Part shown: positions 45,726-54,727 of the stretch, in pieces | How positions within the stretch are numbered: position 1 is the first letter of the stretch | Layout of the letters: the number at the start of each line of letters is the position of its first letter | Origin: JBBQUN01 sp963717115 | GTDB taxonomy: Bacteria > Actinomycetota > Acidimicrobiia > Acidimicrobiales > SZUA-35 | Direction of reading: 5' to 3' | Assembly: GCA_963717115.1 (NCBI GenBank) | Contig: CAVQVO010000011.1 | Location: 1-64,000 of the forward strand | DNA length: 64,000 bases | The notes under the pieces: generated by a model | What the model saw: only the letters and a program-made list of their open reading frames with translations | Told to the model about the DNA's origin: nothing | Databases searched by the model: none | Position numbers and translations under genes: made by a program

Positions 45726-46277
45726 CTATCCGAAGACCCGGGTGTGGAACGACACCGAGACCGGCTCGTCTCCGGGGGAACTCACGGTGACCGTGGCGTC
45801 GCGTCCTCGATGGATGTTGGGTTGCAGTCGGGCGTCGACATCGACGACCAGTTCCGGTTCGTCGTCGATCCGGAAGGTCCACGTGACGGTCTCGCCGTCG
45901 AAGGCCGACGTGTCCGGAGTTGGCTGGACGCCGTTCTGGTCGAACATCGACAGGTAGTCGTCGCCGATCGAGACCGACACGGTGTCGGGAAGCGAGCCGG
46001 GCCCGATCGAGCGAACCGTCACCCGCAGGGGCGTCGAAAGGCCGGGCCGGGAGACCGATGCGTGCAGGGCCTCGACGGAGAACGTCGTATTGGCGGCGGT
46101 GACGGTCGAGGTTCGGAGCCCGGCGATCCCGGCCAGGGCCCCGGTGACGAGCACCCCGATCACCGCAATGGCGACCATGCGGAGCAACCGATCGAACCGA
46201 TCCCAGCTCGCATCGGGATCGGCGGGCGCCGTTGTGTGTCGCCGCACCGGGCTCGGCGCTGGACCGGGCTCGGTCAC
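45726..46277 (-). CDS. Membrane-anchored extracytoplasmic protein of unknown function
   Basis: A 183-residue protein: a short cytoplasmic N-terminus, one membrane helix (about 34-56, MVAIAVIGVLVTGALAGIAGL) and a beta-rich outer domain with LSTPLRVTVRSIGPGSLPDTVSVSIGDDYLSMFDQNGV and VTWTFRIDDEPELVVDVDARLQP, suggestive of an immunoglobulin-like sandwich. Its GTG 46277 overlaps the stop of the Rieske gene (GTGA). It is the middle gene of the Rieske-DUF421 operon. No family recognised. Confidence 0.75.
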   Translation of the reverse strand: MTEPGPAPSPVRRHTTAPADPDASWDRFDRLLRMVAIAVIGVLVTGALAGIAGLRTSTVTAANTTFSVEALHASVSRPGLSTPLRVTVRSIGPGSLPDTVSVSIGDDYLSMFDQNGVQPTPDTSAFDGETVTWTFRIDDEPELVVDVDARLQPNIHRGRDATVTVSSPGDEPVSVSFHTRVFG

Positions 46278-47218
46278 CGCCGACGCCCCGCCGCCGCTTC
46301 GGTGCCGTCCGATGGAACGTCGGGCAGCGTCGGCACGAGGGACAGCGCGGTCACCGGCTTCCGGCGGAGTCCGCCGAACTCGCGGCGACGGACGTCGACG
46401 CCGTCGCCCTCACGGACCTCGTAGACCGGTTGGGGAGCGGTCGCCGGGCCCGACGCGACCGCTCCGGTGGCGAGATCGAACCGACTGCCGTGCCAGGGAC
46501 ACCTGATGCAGTCGCCATCGACGTCGCCCTCGTGCAGCGGCCCTCCCCGATGGGTGCAGCGGTCCTCGAGGACGTGCAGCCGGCCCCGGGCGTGCACGGC
46601 CACCATGGCCACTCCGCCCGCCTCGGCAGGCACGGCTTTGCGCCCGGCCGGCGTTCTCAGCAGGTCGAGTGGAGACCAGTCGATGGGACCACTCTGGAAG
46701 GCCGTGGTGTCGACGCCGACACCGCGGCGATACGCCAGGTGGCCACCCAGATAGCCGGCCGCGCCGAGCAGGGATCCGCCGACGAGGCCGAGCCCGACCC
46801 CGGCCCGTCGGTGTCCGCCTCCTCGCACCAGCAGCGAGAGTGCGAAGGTGGCGGTGGCGGCGTGGTTCACCAGGGCGTGGGCCGTCCCGACACGGTGCTC
46901 GGCCTCGTCGGTGTCGAGCCAATCGGCGAGGCCGGTGGCCGCAGCCGGAGCCGCTGCCGCCAGGCCCACTTGCACGAGCCGTCGTGAGGTTCGGCCCGTT
47001 CGATCGACGCCGGTGAGGTCGACGAGGATCGAGGCGAGCCAGCACGACATCGGGGCCATCACCGCCATCGGATGAGCGGGATGACCGAGCCGACGACCGG
47101 TCAGGAGGTCTCGGCGTCGACCCGCCCCGACGAGCGTGGCGACCAAGGGCTTGACTCGGTGGCCCCAACGGTCGAGTCCCTCCGACCGCTCCAACCAGCC
47201 GACGGTTTTCTCGAGCAT
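46274..47218 (-). CDS. DUF2231-like membrane/Rieske [2Fe-2S] fusion
   Basis: A 314-residue fusion. Residues 1-185 contain several membrane helices and GHPAHPMAVMAPMSCWLASILVDL, a DUF2231-like heme- or metal-associated region. The C-terminal Rieske domain (about 205-290) has the complete ligand set in CTHRGGPLHEGDVDGDCIRCPWHGSRFDL (CxH and CxxH). It would pass electrons at the membrane, though the partner is not evident. ATG 47218 has AAGGAG 6 bases upstream. It is the first gene of an operon with the anchored protein and DUF421. Confidence 0.88.
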   Translation of the reverse strand: MLEKTVGWLERSEGLDRWGHRVKPLVATLVGAGRRRDLLTGRRLGHPAHPMAVMAPMSCWLASILVDLTGVDRTGRTSRRLVQVGLAAAAPAAATGLADWLDTDEAEHRVGTAHALVNHAATATFALSLLVRGGGHRRAGVGLGLVGGSLLGAAGYLGGHLAYRRGVGVDTTAFQSGPIDWSPLDLLRTPAGRKAVPAEAGGVAMVAVHARGRLHVLEDRCTHRGGPLHEGDVDGDCIRCPWHGSRFDLATGAVASGPATAPQPVYEVREGDGVDVRRREFGGLRRKPVTALSLVPTLPDVPSDGTEAAAGRRR

Positions 47219-47550
47219 CGCCATCTCCTTCGTGATGCGGATCGGTGCGGTCGTCCGAGGACTCGAGCGCGGCGGCGCCGGGCGACGCCACGCAGAAGTC
47301 TCGGAACGGCGGCGAAGTCGCCGTGGACTACCCCTCCACGACCGATCCGAAACGGACCCGTTGTGGTTCGAGGGCGAGCCCACACCGGAACGGCGTCGAC
47401 GCAGGTCCCTGGGGTCGAAGGTCCGGTCTGGTCATCGCGACGGTGGGTAGGATCGCGGTGAATCCGAGGGGCGTGCCGGCATCGCCGGGCAGTCAGCGCC
47501 GCTGTCGGCAAGCCGAGTCCGCAGATGCGTGCTGCGGAAGGGGTCGATCC
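47219..47550. other. 332-bp divergent intergenic region
   Basis: It lies between the Rieske operon and the large PP2C regulator. No coding signal is seen. TAGGAT at 47449-47454 is a plausible -10 for the PP2C gene, but no good -35 matches. I found no strong palindrome. Confidence 0.4.
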
Positions 47551-50550
47551 GTGCCGGTCCGAGCCAGTGAACCAGCAGATGCAGCGCCGGTGGCGACGTC
47601 GCGCCCGACGTGGACCCTCGCGCCGTGGCTGCTCTTCGTCGGTTCGGCCGTTGCGTACTGGCTCGGGTCACGACTTGCCTTCGAACTCGCCGATCGCTCC
47701 GGCCTGGGAGCGGTGTTCTTCGTCCCCGCCGGGATCACCCTGGCGCTCCTCGTCAGGACGCCGACGTCGAGGTGGTGGCTGGTCCTGGCGGCAGCGGCCG
47801 TCGTCGAATTCGGCAGCGACCTCCAGACCGGGCTGTCGGCGCCGTCGGCCGCCGGCTTCGCGGCAGCCAACGTCGTCGAGCCCCTGATCGGGGCCATGTT
47901 GATGCTGCGCTGGGCCGACGCCCGCGTCGGCCTGGCCCGACGGCGAAGTGTTGCCGCCTTCCTGGTCGGGGCCGTTGCGATCGGGCCGATCGTGGGGGCC
48001 GTCTTCGGCGCCACCACCGACTACGCCGCCAATGCCGACGCGTGGTGGGAGACGCTGTGGCAGTGGTGGCTCGGTGATGCCCTGGCAGTCCTCATCGTCG
48101 GCGGCTCCCTCCTGGCCTGGACCTCGCCGCTGACCCGGCTGCCCCGAGCGGGGCGATGGCGATTCGCTGCCCTTCTGCTCCTCGTCGCCGTCATGCCGGC
48201 GACGACCACCGGACTCTCCGATGTCCCGCTCGAGTTCCTGACGACGGCCTTGGTCATCGTCGCCGGGGGTCTCCTCGGTGCGAGGGGCGCGGCCGCAGCC
48301 GCCGCGGTTGCGGCCGTGAGCATGGCGATCGTGCTCGGATTCGAGGACTCCCCCGTGTGGATGGGCGTCTCCGACGCCACGGCGTGGGCCACGATCAAGG
48401 CCCAGCTCGGGGTGGCCACCATCGCCGGCCTCGCCTTGGCCGCCGAGGTCTACGAGCGACAGGCCCACGCCGAAACGGTCGTCATCGCCGAATCCGAACG
48501 CCAGAACGCGGCATTCACCCGCCGTGTCCTCGATCAACTGATCAGTTTCGTCACCGTGCTGACGCCTGAGGGCACGGTGATCGAGACCAATCACGTACCG
48601 CTGCGTGCCGATGGCCTGCCCGACCCCGATGTCATCGGTCGACCGGTCTGGGAGGCCCCGTGGTGGCGATATGACCCTGCGGTCCAGCAGCAGTTGGCCG
48701 TGGCCGTCGCCCAGGCGGCCACCGGTGCCTTGGCCTCGTACGACGTTCCGATGCGCATCGACGACGTCGACCTGTGGGTCGAGCTCCAGATCAGCCCCCT
48801 GCGCAACGACCACGGGACCATCACCCACCTCATCAAGACCTGTACCGATCTCACCGAACGTCGTGAATCCCAACTGAGTCTCGCCGCGACCGCGGCGGCC
48901 GAGCGGGCGACTCGGGAGCGAGTCGAGCTCCTCGGACGGGTTGCGGGCAACCTCGCCGCGACCGTCACGATGGAGGACGTCGCCGACGCCGTCCTGGCCG
49001 ACATCGAGGCGGCCCTCGGGCCCCAGCTGGTGGCGCTCGACGTTCGAGAATGCGACGAGGTCCACACCTACGCCGGTCGGGCCCACGACCGGAGCGATCT
49101 CGGATCCGGCCCCACCGGAGAGATCGCGGTCGGACTGCCGGGTCCGGCGGCGATCGTTTCCAATCAGCTGATCGTCCTCGACTCGTTCGATGCGATCGTC
49201 GAACACTTCCCCGCGGCCGCCGAGGTGGCGAAACGGCACCACGTCGAATCGATCGCCGCATTCCCGATTCGTTCCTCGGTCGCCGAAGCCAACGCCACGC
49301 TGGTCGTCGGCGCCACCGACGCCGACTGGTTCACCTCCGACCGGATCGAGCTGCTCGACAGCATCGCAGCCCAGACCGCTCAGGCCATCGGACGGGCACG
49401 GCTGCACGCCGAGGTCGTGGCATCCCGTGATCGTGAGCACGCCATCGCCCTTCGCCTCCAGGATGCGCTGCTGCCCGACGAGCTGGTCGAGCATGTCGAC
49501 CTCGACACCGCCGCTCGCTACCTGGCCGCAACCGAGGCGCTCACCGTCGGCGGGGACTGGTACGACACCTTCACCTGGGCCGACGGGCACATCGGATTGA
49601 TGGTCGGTGACGTCGTGGGCCACGATCTCGAGGCGGCGGCCACCATGGGCCGCCTCCGAGCCGCCCTGGCTGCCCTCGTACCCCTCGGGCCGCCCGACCC
49701 CGCGTCGGTGCTCGACGCACTCGACGCCTGCGCCACCGGACCCGATGGCGCCGAGTTCGTCACGGCGGCCTGCGTCGTGATCGACCTCGCCGCGAGCCGG
49801 CTGGCCTACGCGACCGCCGGTCACCCGCCGCCCCTCGTCGTCACCTCGGACGGTCACGTCGAACGCCTCGATCAGGCCGTTTCGACTCCGGCGGGACGCC
49901 TCACCTCGAGCCATCGGAAGCAGGCCGTCCTCGCCTTTCCGCCGGGGGCGACGGTCGTGCTCTACACCGACGGTCTGATCGAGCGACGGGGTCTGCCGAT
50001 CACCGACGGCATCGACCGTCTCGCCGACGCGGCCCAGGCGATCTCGGATCGAAGGGTTCCGACTGCGATCGAGTGGGTAGACGGTCTGCTCGACCTCATG
50101 ACCGATGGATTCGTCGGTGACGACGTCGCCGTTCTCGTTGCCCGTCGTCCCTTGGTTTCACCCGTGTTCCGTCATCAGTTCCCAGCCGACAAGCGCCACC
50201 TTCGAGACCTTCGGCGGCACCTCGGGGAATGGCTTGCGGCGTCGGGAATCGACGAATCGGCCCGGACCGACGTGTTGCTGGCCGTCGGTGAGGCGGCCAC
50301 CAACGCCATCGAACATGCCTACCGCAACGTCGGGACGGGGGAGACCGGAACCGTCGACGTCGACCTCACCCGAACCGGTGACGAGATCATCGTCCATGTC
50401 GTCGACCACGGGACCTGGAAACCCGCAGTGTCCGAACCCGGACGAGGACGAGGCACCCCGATCATGCAGTCCATCGCCGACCACTTCGAACGCCGGACCG
50501 GCGCCGACGGCACGATCGTCACCATGCGCCTGCCCGCGACTCGACGGTGA
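47551..50550 (+). CDS. MASE1-PAS-GAF-PP2C-HATPase regulator (RsbU/RsbW-like fusion)
   Basis: A 999-residue five-module protein. An eight-helix MASE1 sensor (about 25-300) is followed by a PAS domain (about 335-440), a GAF domain (about 455-625) and a SpoIIE-type PP2C phosphatase (about 640-865, GGDWYDTF, GDVVGHDLEAAATMGRLRAAL, GFVGDDVAVLV metal sites). A C-terminal anti-sigma-type HATPase (about 870-999, VGEAATNAIEHAYR, DHGTW) completes it. It thus combines RsbU-like phosphatase and RsbW-like kinase in one chain, acting on an anti-sigma antagonist encoded elsewhere. GTG 47551 has GGAAGGGG upstream. Confidence 0.93.
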   Translation: MPVRASEPADAAPVATSRPTWTLAPWLLFVGSAVAYWLGSRLAFELADRSGLGAVFFVPAGITLALLVRTPTSRWWLVLAAAAVVEFGSDLQTGLSAPSAAGFAAANVVEPLIGAMLMLRWADARVGLARRRSVAAFLVGAVAIGPIVGAVFGATTDYAANADAWWETLWQWWLGDALAVLIVGGSLLAWTSPLTRLPRAGRWRFAALLLLVAVMPATTTGLSDVPLEFLTTALVIVAGGLLGARGAAAAAAVAAVSMAIVLGFEDSPVWMGVSDATAWATIKAQLGVATIAGLALAAEVYERQAHAETVVIAESERQNAAFTRRVLDQLISFVTVLTPEGTVIETNHVPLRADGLPDPDVIGRPVWEAPWWRYDPAVQQQLAVAVAQAATGALASYDVPMRIDDVDLWVELQISPLRNDHGTITHLIKTCTDLTERRESQLSLAATAAAERATRERVELLGRVAGNLAATVTMEDVADAVLADIEAALGPQLVALDVRECDEVHTYAGRAHDRSDLGSGPTGEIAVGLPGPAAIVSNQLIVLDSFDAIVEHFPAAAEVAKRHHVESIAAFPIRSSVAEANATLVVGATDADWFTSDRIELLDSIAAQTAQAIGRARLHAEVVASRDREHAIALRLQDALLPDELVEHVDLDTAARYLAATEALTVGGDWYDTFTWADGHIGLMVGDVVGHDLEAAATMGRLRAALAALVPLGPPDPASVLDALDACATGPDGAEFVTAACVVIDLAASRLAYATAGHPPPLVVTSDGHVERLDQAVSTPAGRLTSSHRKQAVLAFPPGATVVLYTDGLIERRGLPITDGIDRLADAAQAISDRRVPTAIEWVDGLLDLMTDGFVGDDVAVLVARRPLVSPVFRHQFPADKRHLRDLRRHLGEWLAASGIDESARTDVLLAVGEAATNAIEHAYRNVGTGETGTVDVDLTRTGDEIIVHVVDHGTWKPAVSEPGRGRGTPIMQSIADHFERRTGADGTIVTMRLPATRR

Positions 50551-50605
50551 TCGTCGATCCCGGCTCGCCGGTTTGGGAATCGAGACGTATGGGGTAGGCC
50601 ACGCC

Positions 50606-50875
50606 ATGGCCATCGCCGCGGGGTCGCCCTCGCAGATCAGCCCCGATCCCTCGGTCACCGATCATCGTGGTTCGGGTGATGCCATGACCGGTGCCCTGGC
50701 CGTGGCGCTCCTCCGCGGGCTCGATCCGCCATCGCTCCTGGCCCTCGGCTGTGGCGCCGGCTCCGCCAGCGCCACCCGCCACGGGCTCGCCACCGCGGAT
50801 GCCCGGCTCATCTCGGAACTCGCGGCACGCTGCCACGTCGAGGCACTCCCACCACGTCGGGCGGCGCATCGCTGA
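50606..50875 (+). pseudogene. C-terminal remnant of a PfkB-family sugar kinase
   Basis: An 89-codon open frame that matches only the C-terminal third of PfkB/ribokinase-family kinases: the anion-hole GSGDAMTGALAVALLRG with the catalytic Asp, and AGSASATRHGLATADARLI. The N-terminal 200 residues with the substrate site are missing, and upstream DNA belongs to the PP2C gene. It is probably a relic. In several actinobacteria such kinases sit beside stress regulators, which may explain its location. Confidence 0.75.
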
Positions 50876-50960
50876 TCGGCTCCTCGCAATCGATCGTGCG
50901 GTTCGCCGGCGACTCGCCTCGGCGCTGCCCGGAGCCGATGGACCGGTCTACCGTCGCCCC

Positions 50961-51371
50961 ATGCACATCGAGAACCTGGCGCTGATCGTCACGGACCACG
51001 ACACCGCCATTCACTTCTTCGTCGAAGCGCTGGGATTCGAGCTCGTCGAGGATTCTCCGGCCTCGACCAACGACGGCCGACCGAAGCGATGGGTCGTCGT
51101 GCGTCCGCCCCTCGCGCAGACCGGGCTGCTGTTGGCTCGAGCCGACGGCGAGCATCAGGAGGTCGCCGTCGGCGAGCAGTTCGCCGGGCGCGTTGGGCTC
51201 TTCTTGCGGGTGGACGACTTCGAGATGGCACGACGACGGATGCTCGACCATGGTGTCGAGTTCGTCTCCGAGCCCCGAGACGAGCCGTACGGTCGCGTGG
51301 CCGTCTTCCTCGACATCGAGGGCAACCGATGGGATCTGCTCGGACCTCCGAGTCGGATGGCCTCCGGGTGA
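50961..51371 (+). CDS. VOC/glyoxalase-fold protein
   Basis: A 136-residue vicinal-oxygen-chelate protein with two beta-alpha-beta-beta-beta modules: MHIENLALIVTDHDTAIHFFVEALGFELVED and VGLFLRVDDFEMARRRMLDHGVEFVSEPRDEPYGRVAVFLDIEGNRWDLLGP. H2 and the late acidic residue are metal candidates. ATG 50961 starts the fold. Substrate unknown. It stands between the kinase relic and the monooxygenase gene. Confidence 0.85.
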   Translation: MHIENLALIVTDHDTAIHFFVEALGFELVEDSPASTNDGRPKRWVVVRPPLAQTGLLLARADGEHQEVAVGEQFAGRVGLFLRVDDFEMARRRMLDHGVEFVSEPRDEPYGRVAVFLDIEGNRWDLLGPPSRMASG

Positions 51372-51517
51372 TGCCGGCCGTTCGGCCACTCCGCTGGAGC
51401 TTCCTGCCGAACCACGTCACCCCGGGATCTCCGGCTCGCCGATCGGGGGCGGGAACGCCCCCGGTCGGCGACACACGTCCTGGTGCGACCCCGGAAGCGT
51501 TCGTCTACCTTGTCGCC

Positions 51518-52786
51518 GTGACTGTGTTGATCGCCGGTGGCGGCATTGCCGGGTTGACCATGGCGTTGACCTGTCATGAGATCGGTGTGGACGCCGTGGT
51601 GCTCGAGTCGGTCCGGACCATTGCCCCGCTCGGTGTCGGGATCAACCTGCAGCCGAACGCGATCCGGGAGCTCTTCGACCTGGGGTTCGCCGACGACCTC
51701 GACGGCATCGGGGTCGAAGCCGACGAGTGGACGCTTGCCGGACGGAACGGCAAGGTGGTGTGGTCGGAGCGGCGAGGACGTTCGGCCGGGTACCGCTGGC
51801 CTCAGTACTCGGTTCATCGGGGCGAGTTGCAGATGCTGCTCTATCGAGCGGTCCGGGAGCGGCTCGGGCCGGATGCCATCCTCACCGGCCACCGAGTGAC
51901 CGGCTACCAGAACACGCCCGACGGCGTCATCGCACACGTCGACATCCGCGACGGGGGGACCGCAGAGTTCCGCGGCTCGGTCCTCCTCGCAGCCGACGGT
52001 TTGCACTCGGCGGTGCGAGCGCAGATGCATCCGGGTCAGCCCGAACCACAGTGGGGTGGGCAGGTGCTCTGGCGTGGCGCAACCCACGGCCCGCCGATTC
52101 GATCGGGCGCCGGGTTCACGCTCGTCGGGACCCTCGATCAACGCTTCGTGCACTATCCGATCTCGTCGATCGACCCCGAGACCGGCCTCCAGTTGCAGAA
52201 CTGGATCGCCGAACTCACCCTCGATACCGGCGACGGGGTCGCCGCCAGCTGGAACAAGCAGGTCGATGTCGACTCCTTCCTGCCCGCCTTCGTCGACTGG
52301 TCGTTCGACTGGCTCGACATTCCTGCCCTCGTTCGCAGCACCCCGGCGGTGTGGGAGTACCCGATGGTCGATCGTGATCCCGTCGACCGGTGGGTCGATG
52401 GCCGGACCTGCCTGATCGGCGATGCCGCCCACGTGATGTATCCCGTGGGGTCGAACGGTGCGAGCCAGGCGATCGTCGATGCCCGAGTGATGGGTGCCGC
52501 ATTCGTCGAGGCGGGTGTCTGGCCCGCCGCCCTCCGGGCGTTCGAAGACAAGCTGCTCGCACCCATGTCGGAACTCGTGCTGCGCAACCGCGGCCACGGT
52601 CCGATCGGCATTCTCGGAATCGTCGACGAGCGGTGTGGTGGCTGGTTCGACGACATCGACGACGTCATCGACCGCAGCGAGATCGAGGCGTTCATGTCCA
52701 ACTACAAGGCGGCCGCCGGTTTCGCCGTCGAGGCACTGAACGCCGCACCCCCCACGATCGAACCCGGCGCGACCGTCCGGTCGTGA
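51518..52786 (+). CDS. FAD-dependent monooxygenase, PhzS/salicylate-hydroxylase-like
   Basis: A 422-residue flavoprotein hydroxylase. The dinucleotide loop is LIAGGGIAGLTMAL, followed by PLGVGINLQPNAIREL, the RGELQMLLYRAVRERLG region, the DG motif LLAADGLHSAVRAQMHP, and the FAD-ribityl site GRTCLIGDAAHVMYPVGSNGASQAIVDA. The pattern resembles PhzS, the N-methylphenazine hydroxylase, closely. No phenazine genes are nearby, so an aromatic or heterocyclic substrate is more prudent. GTG 51518 has no ribosome site, but TACCTT 51506-51511 could give a leaderless message. Confidence 0.9.
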   Translation: MTVLIAGGGIAGLTMALTCHEIGVDAVVLESVRTIAPLGVGINLQPNAIRELFDLGFADDLDGIGVEADEWTLAGRNGKVVWSERRGRSAGYRWPQYSVHRGELQMLLYRAVRERLGPDAILTGHRVTGYQNTPDGVIAHVDIRDGGTAEFRGSVLLAADGLHSAVRAQMHPGQPEPQWGGQVLWRGATHGPPIRSGAGFTLVGTLDQRFVHYPISSIDPETGLQLQNWIAELTLDTGDGVAASWNKQVDVDSFLPAFVDWSFDWLDIPALVRSTPAVWEYPMVDRDPVDRWVDGRTCLIGDAAHVMYPVGSNGASQAIVDARVMGAAFVEAGVWPAALRAFEDKLLAPMSELVLRNRGHGPIGILGIVDERCGGWFDDIDDVIDRSEIEAFMSNYKAAAGFAVEALNAAPPTIEPGATVRS

Positions 52787-52789
52787 GCC

Positions 52790-52935
52790 GATGTCGACGA
52801 CGTGGGCGATGGGCCACAGCACCGCCGCGACCAGTACGAGCGTCGCCGCCAGCCGGTTTCGGGCCGGGAGCCAGCCGGCCACTCTGAGCACGACGAACCC
52901 GTAGGCGATCGCGCTCGCTGCCGAGTTGGTCAGGG
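52790..52935 (-). pseudogene. Fragment of an integral membrane protein
   Basis: On the minus strand this DNA reads ALTNSAASAIAYGFVVLRVAG followed by WLPARNRLAATLVLVAAVLWP and IAHVVDIG, two hydrophobic helices in a protein-like order, without a start codon or a proper end. Plus-strand frames are not protein-like. It is probably a gene remnant. The identity of the parent is unknown. Confidence 0.4.
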
Positions 52936-52938
52936 CGC

Positions 52939-53154
52939 GCGACGACGGTCGGCTCGTCGGACTCACCGGCCGCGAGGCCGACGTCCTCGAACTCATGCGC
53001 GGGGGCTGTCGAACAGCGCGATCTGTCGGGAACTGCACCTCAGCATCAAGACCGTCGAACCGGTGATCAGCTCGATCTTCGCGAAGCTCGGGCTCGAAGC
53101 CGACTGCACGACCAACCGACGCGTCCTCGCCGTGGTCGCCTACCTCCGGCCTGA
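52939..53154 (+). pseudogene. Remnant of a LuxR/NarL-type regulator (HTH only), frameshifted
   Basis: LTGREADVLELMRGG (one frame) joins LSNSAICRELHLSIKTVEPVISSIFAKLGLEADCTTNRRVLAVVAYLR (another frame) with an indel at about 53000-53010. Together they make a complete LuxR-type helix-turn-helix, the C-terminal domain of a NarL-family response regulator. The receiver domain is absent, replaced by the membrane-protein fragment. No start codon is convincing. Confidence 0.65.
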
Positions 53155-53349
53155 CTCCCCGTATCCTCCGACAACGGACTCGGGCTCGGTCGTCTCGGCC
53201 CCGAACGAGCGTCGGTGTTCCGGTCGATGGGACTGCCCCGGAACTCGAGTCGTGCGCCGGGCTGCGGTCGTACGGCCCAGTGGTCGATTCCTTGCCCGTG
53301 ATGTCCGTGGCCCTCGACGTCACGTGGTGCTTGGCCTACGGTCGCAGCC

Positions 53350-53916
53350 GTGAGCGAGAACCTGCGCAACTACGTCAAGGCCGTGTACTCCTTCGAGCAT
53401 GTGCTCAAGTCGGCGAAAGACTCGGTGTTTCGCAAGAAGGCGCCATGTGCCGGGTGGACCGGCGAGGACGTTTACGTACACGCGATGGGCAACCTCAAGA
53501 TGATCCACGCCTTCGCCACGACCGGTCACGGTCCCAAGACGTCACCGAAGCTCGGCAAGGACCCCATTGGGGCCTGGGAGAAGTTGCGGGATCAGACGCT
53601 CGAGGCGCTCGACCAGCCCGGTGTGCTGCAAGGCACCGCGCACGAGCCGTTCGGGCCCGAGTTCGGCTCCGTGCCCGTCGACAGCCTCGTCGGTTTCATG
53701 GCGGCCGAACTCGCGGTGCACGTGTGGGACATGGCGAGAACGGCGAAGGTCGACGAACGCCTCGATCCCGCACTCGTGCGGTTCGCGAATGTCACCTGGC
53801 GGTCACTCGGCGAAGAGGTGCTGAGGGGGGACGGCATGTTCGGACCACGCATCCGCTCCGAGCGAACCGCCGACGCCCAGACCAAGCTCCTGCAGTTCCT
53901 CGGCCGTCACGTCTGA
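53350..53916 (+). CDS. MDMPI-type (mycothiol-dependent transferase-like) protein
   Basis: A 188-residue protein with the actinobacterial maleylpyruvate-isomerase-like N-terminal fold: a four-helix bundle with APCAGWTGEDVYVHAMGNLKMIHAF and FMAAELAVHVWDMARTAKVDERLDPALVRF. The histidines in VYVHAMG and LAVHVWD occupy metal positions of the family. GTG 53350 follows TACGGT at 53337-53342, so the message may be leaderless. The substrate is unknown. Confidence 0.82.
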   Translation: MSENLRNYVKAVYSFEHVLKSAKDSVFRKKAPCAGWTGEDVYVHAMGNLKMIHAFATTGHGPKTSPKLGKDPIGAWEKLRDQTLEALDQPGVLQGTAHEPFGPEFGSVPVDSLVGFMAAELAVHVWDMARTAKVDERLDPALVRFANVTWRSLGEEVLRGDGMFGPRIRSERTADAQTKLLQFLGRHV

Positions 53917-53966
53917 GGAGGGGCTCCCAACGTCGAGCGACGCGCCGCGGCGTCAGCGGCGGGTGA

Positions 53967-54596
53967 TCAGAATTGGGGTATCGCCGGTGCGTCGGGTCGG
54001 TCTCGGTCGTGGGCTGGGTCGTCGTGGGGCAGCGTGCCGGCGAACCAAGCGTCTCGCTTCCAGTCGGGAACGGGTGGCTCGTGATCCTCGGTCGGGACGA
54101 ACTGCGACCTCTCCACCAGTTCGTAGTGATGGACGTAGCGACGGCAGTTCGCGAACACGGCCTGCGTCGTGACCCGAACGATCATCGTGGCCCCGGCGTA
54201 CTGCTCGAGCCGAAACGGATCGTGATCGTCGATGCTCGCCACCCCGTTGAGACGCAGTCGGGATCCTGTCTCGAAATCGATGAACAACATGCCCACCTGT
54301 GCGTTTGCGACCAGGTTGCCTGCCGTGAGGAACATCCCGTTGCCGTCATAGACGGGGAACGAGACCGCAGTCTCGTCGATGACCTTCACGAACCCGGGCT
54401 CGCCCCCCTTGTAGGAACACTGGGGTGCGCCACGCTCGTCGGCGGTGGCGATGAAGAACATGTCGCGCGCCTCGATGAACGCCCGATGAGTTTCGCTGAT
54501 GTGATCGCTGGACGCTTCTGCGAGCCGGTCGGCGAGTCGTCTCGTGTCGAAGCGGTCCTGGAAACCCCGTTGAGCCGAGTGATAGTCCTGTCCCAC
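53967..54596 (-). CDS. Pyridoxamine 5'-phosphate oxidase-like flavin/F420-binding protein
   Basis: A 209-residue split-barrel protein: FIEARDMFFIATADERGAPQCSYKGGEPGFVKVIDETAVSFPVYDGNGMFLTAGNLVANAQVGMLFIDFETGSRLRLNGVASI. The RLNG segment and the GAPQCSYKGG loop match PPOX-type FMN-binding proteins. GTG 54596 has AAGGGGGG upstream. It lies 131 bp downstream of the TrmO-GNAT fusion on the same strand. Reaction unknown. Confidence 0.88.
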   Translation of the reverse strand: MGQDYHSAQRGFQDRFDTRRLADRLAEASSDHISETHRAFIEARDMFFIATADERGAPQCSYKGGEPGFVKVIDETAVSFPVYDGNGMFLTAGNLVANAQVGMLFIDFETGSRLRLNGVASIDDHDPFRLEQYAGATMIVRVTTQAVFANCRRYVHHYELVERSQFVPTEDHEPPVPDWKRDAWFAGTLPHDDPAHDRDRPDAPAIPQF

Positions 54597-54727
54597 AACT
54601 GACCCCCCTTGTCGATGACCCGAACACTAGTCCTCGACCGTTCGATACGAGGTCGGCCCGGTGCGGTCGACGGCCCCGTCGTTTTCATGGCGGCCGATGT
54701 CGTCGTGGATCTCTCGGTCCGCCACCC

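Noticed and set aside
47668..49914. Open frame opposite the PP2C regulator
   Set aside because: Composition artefact; the plus strand carries clear domains throughout.
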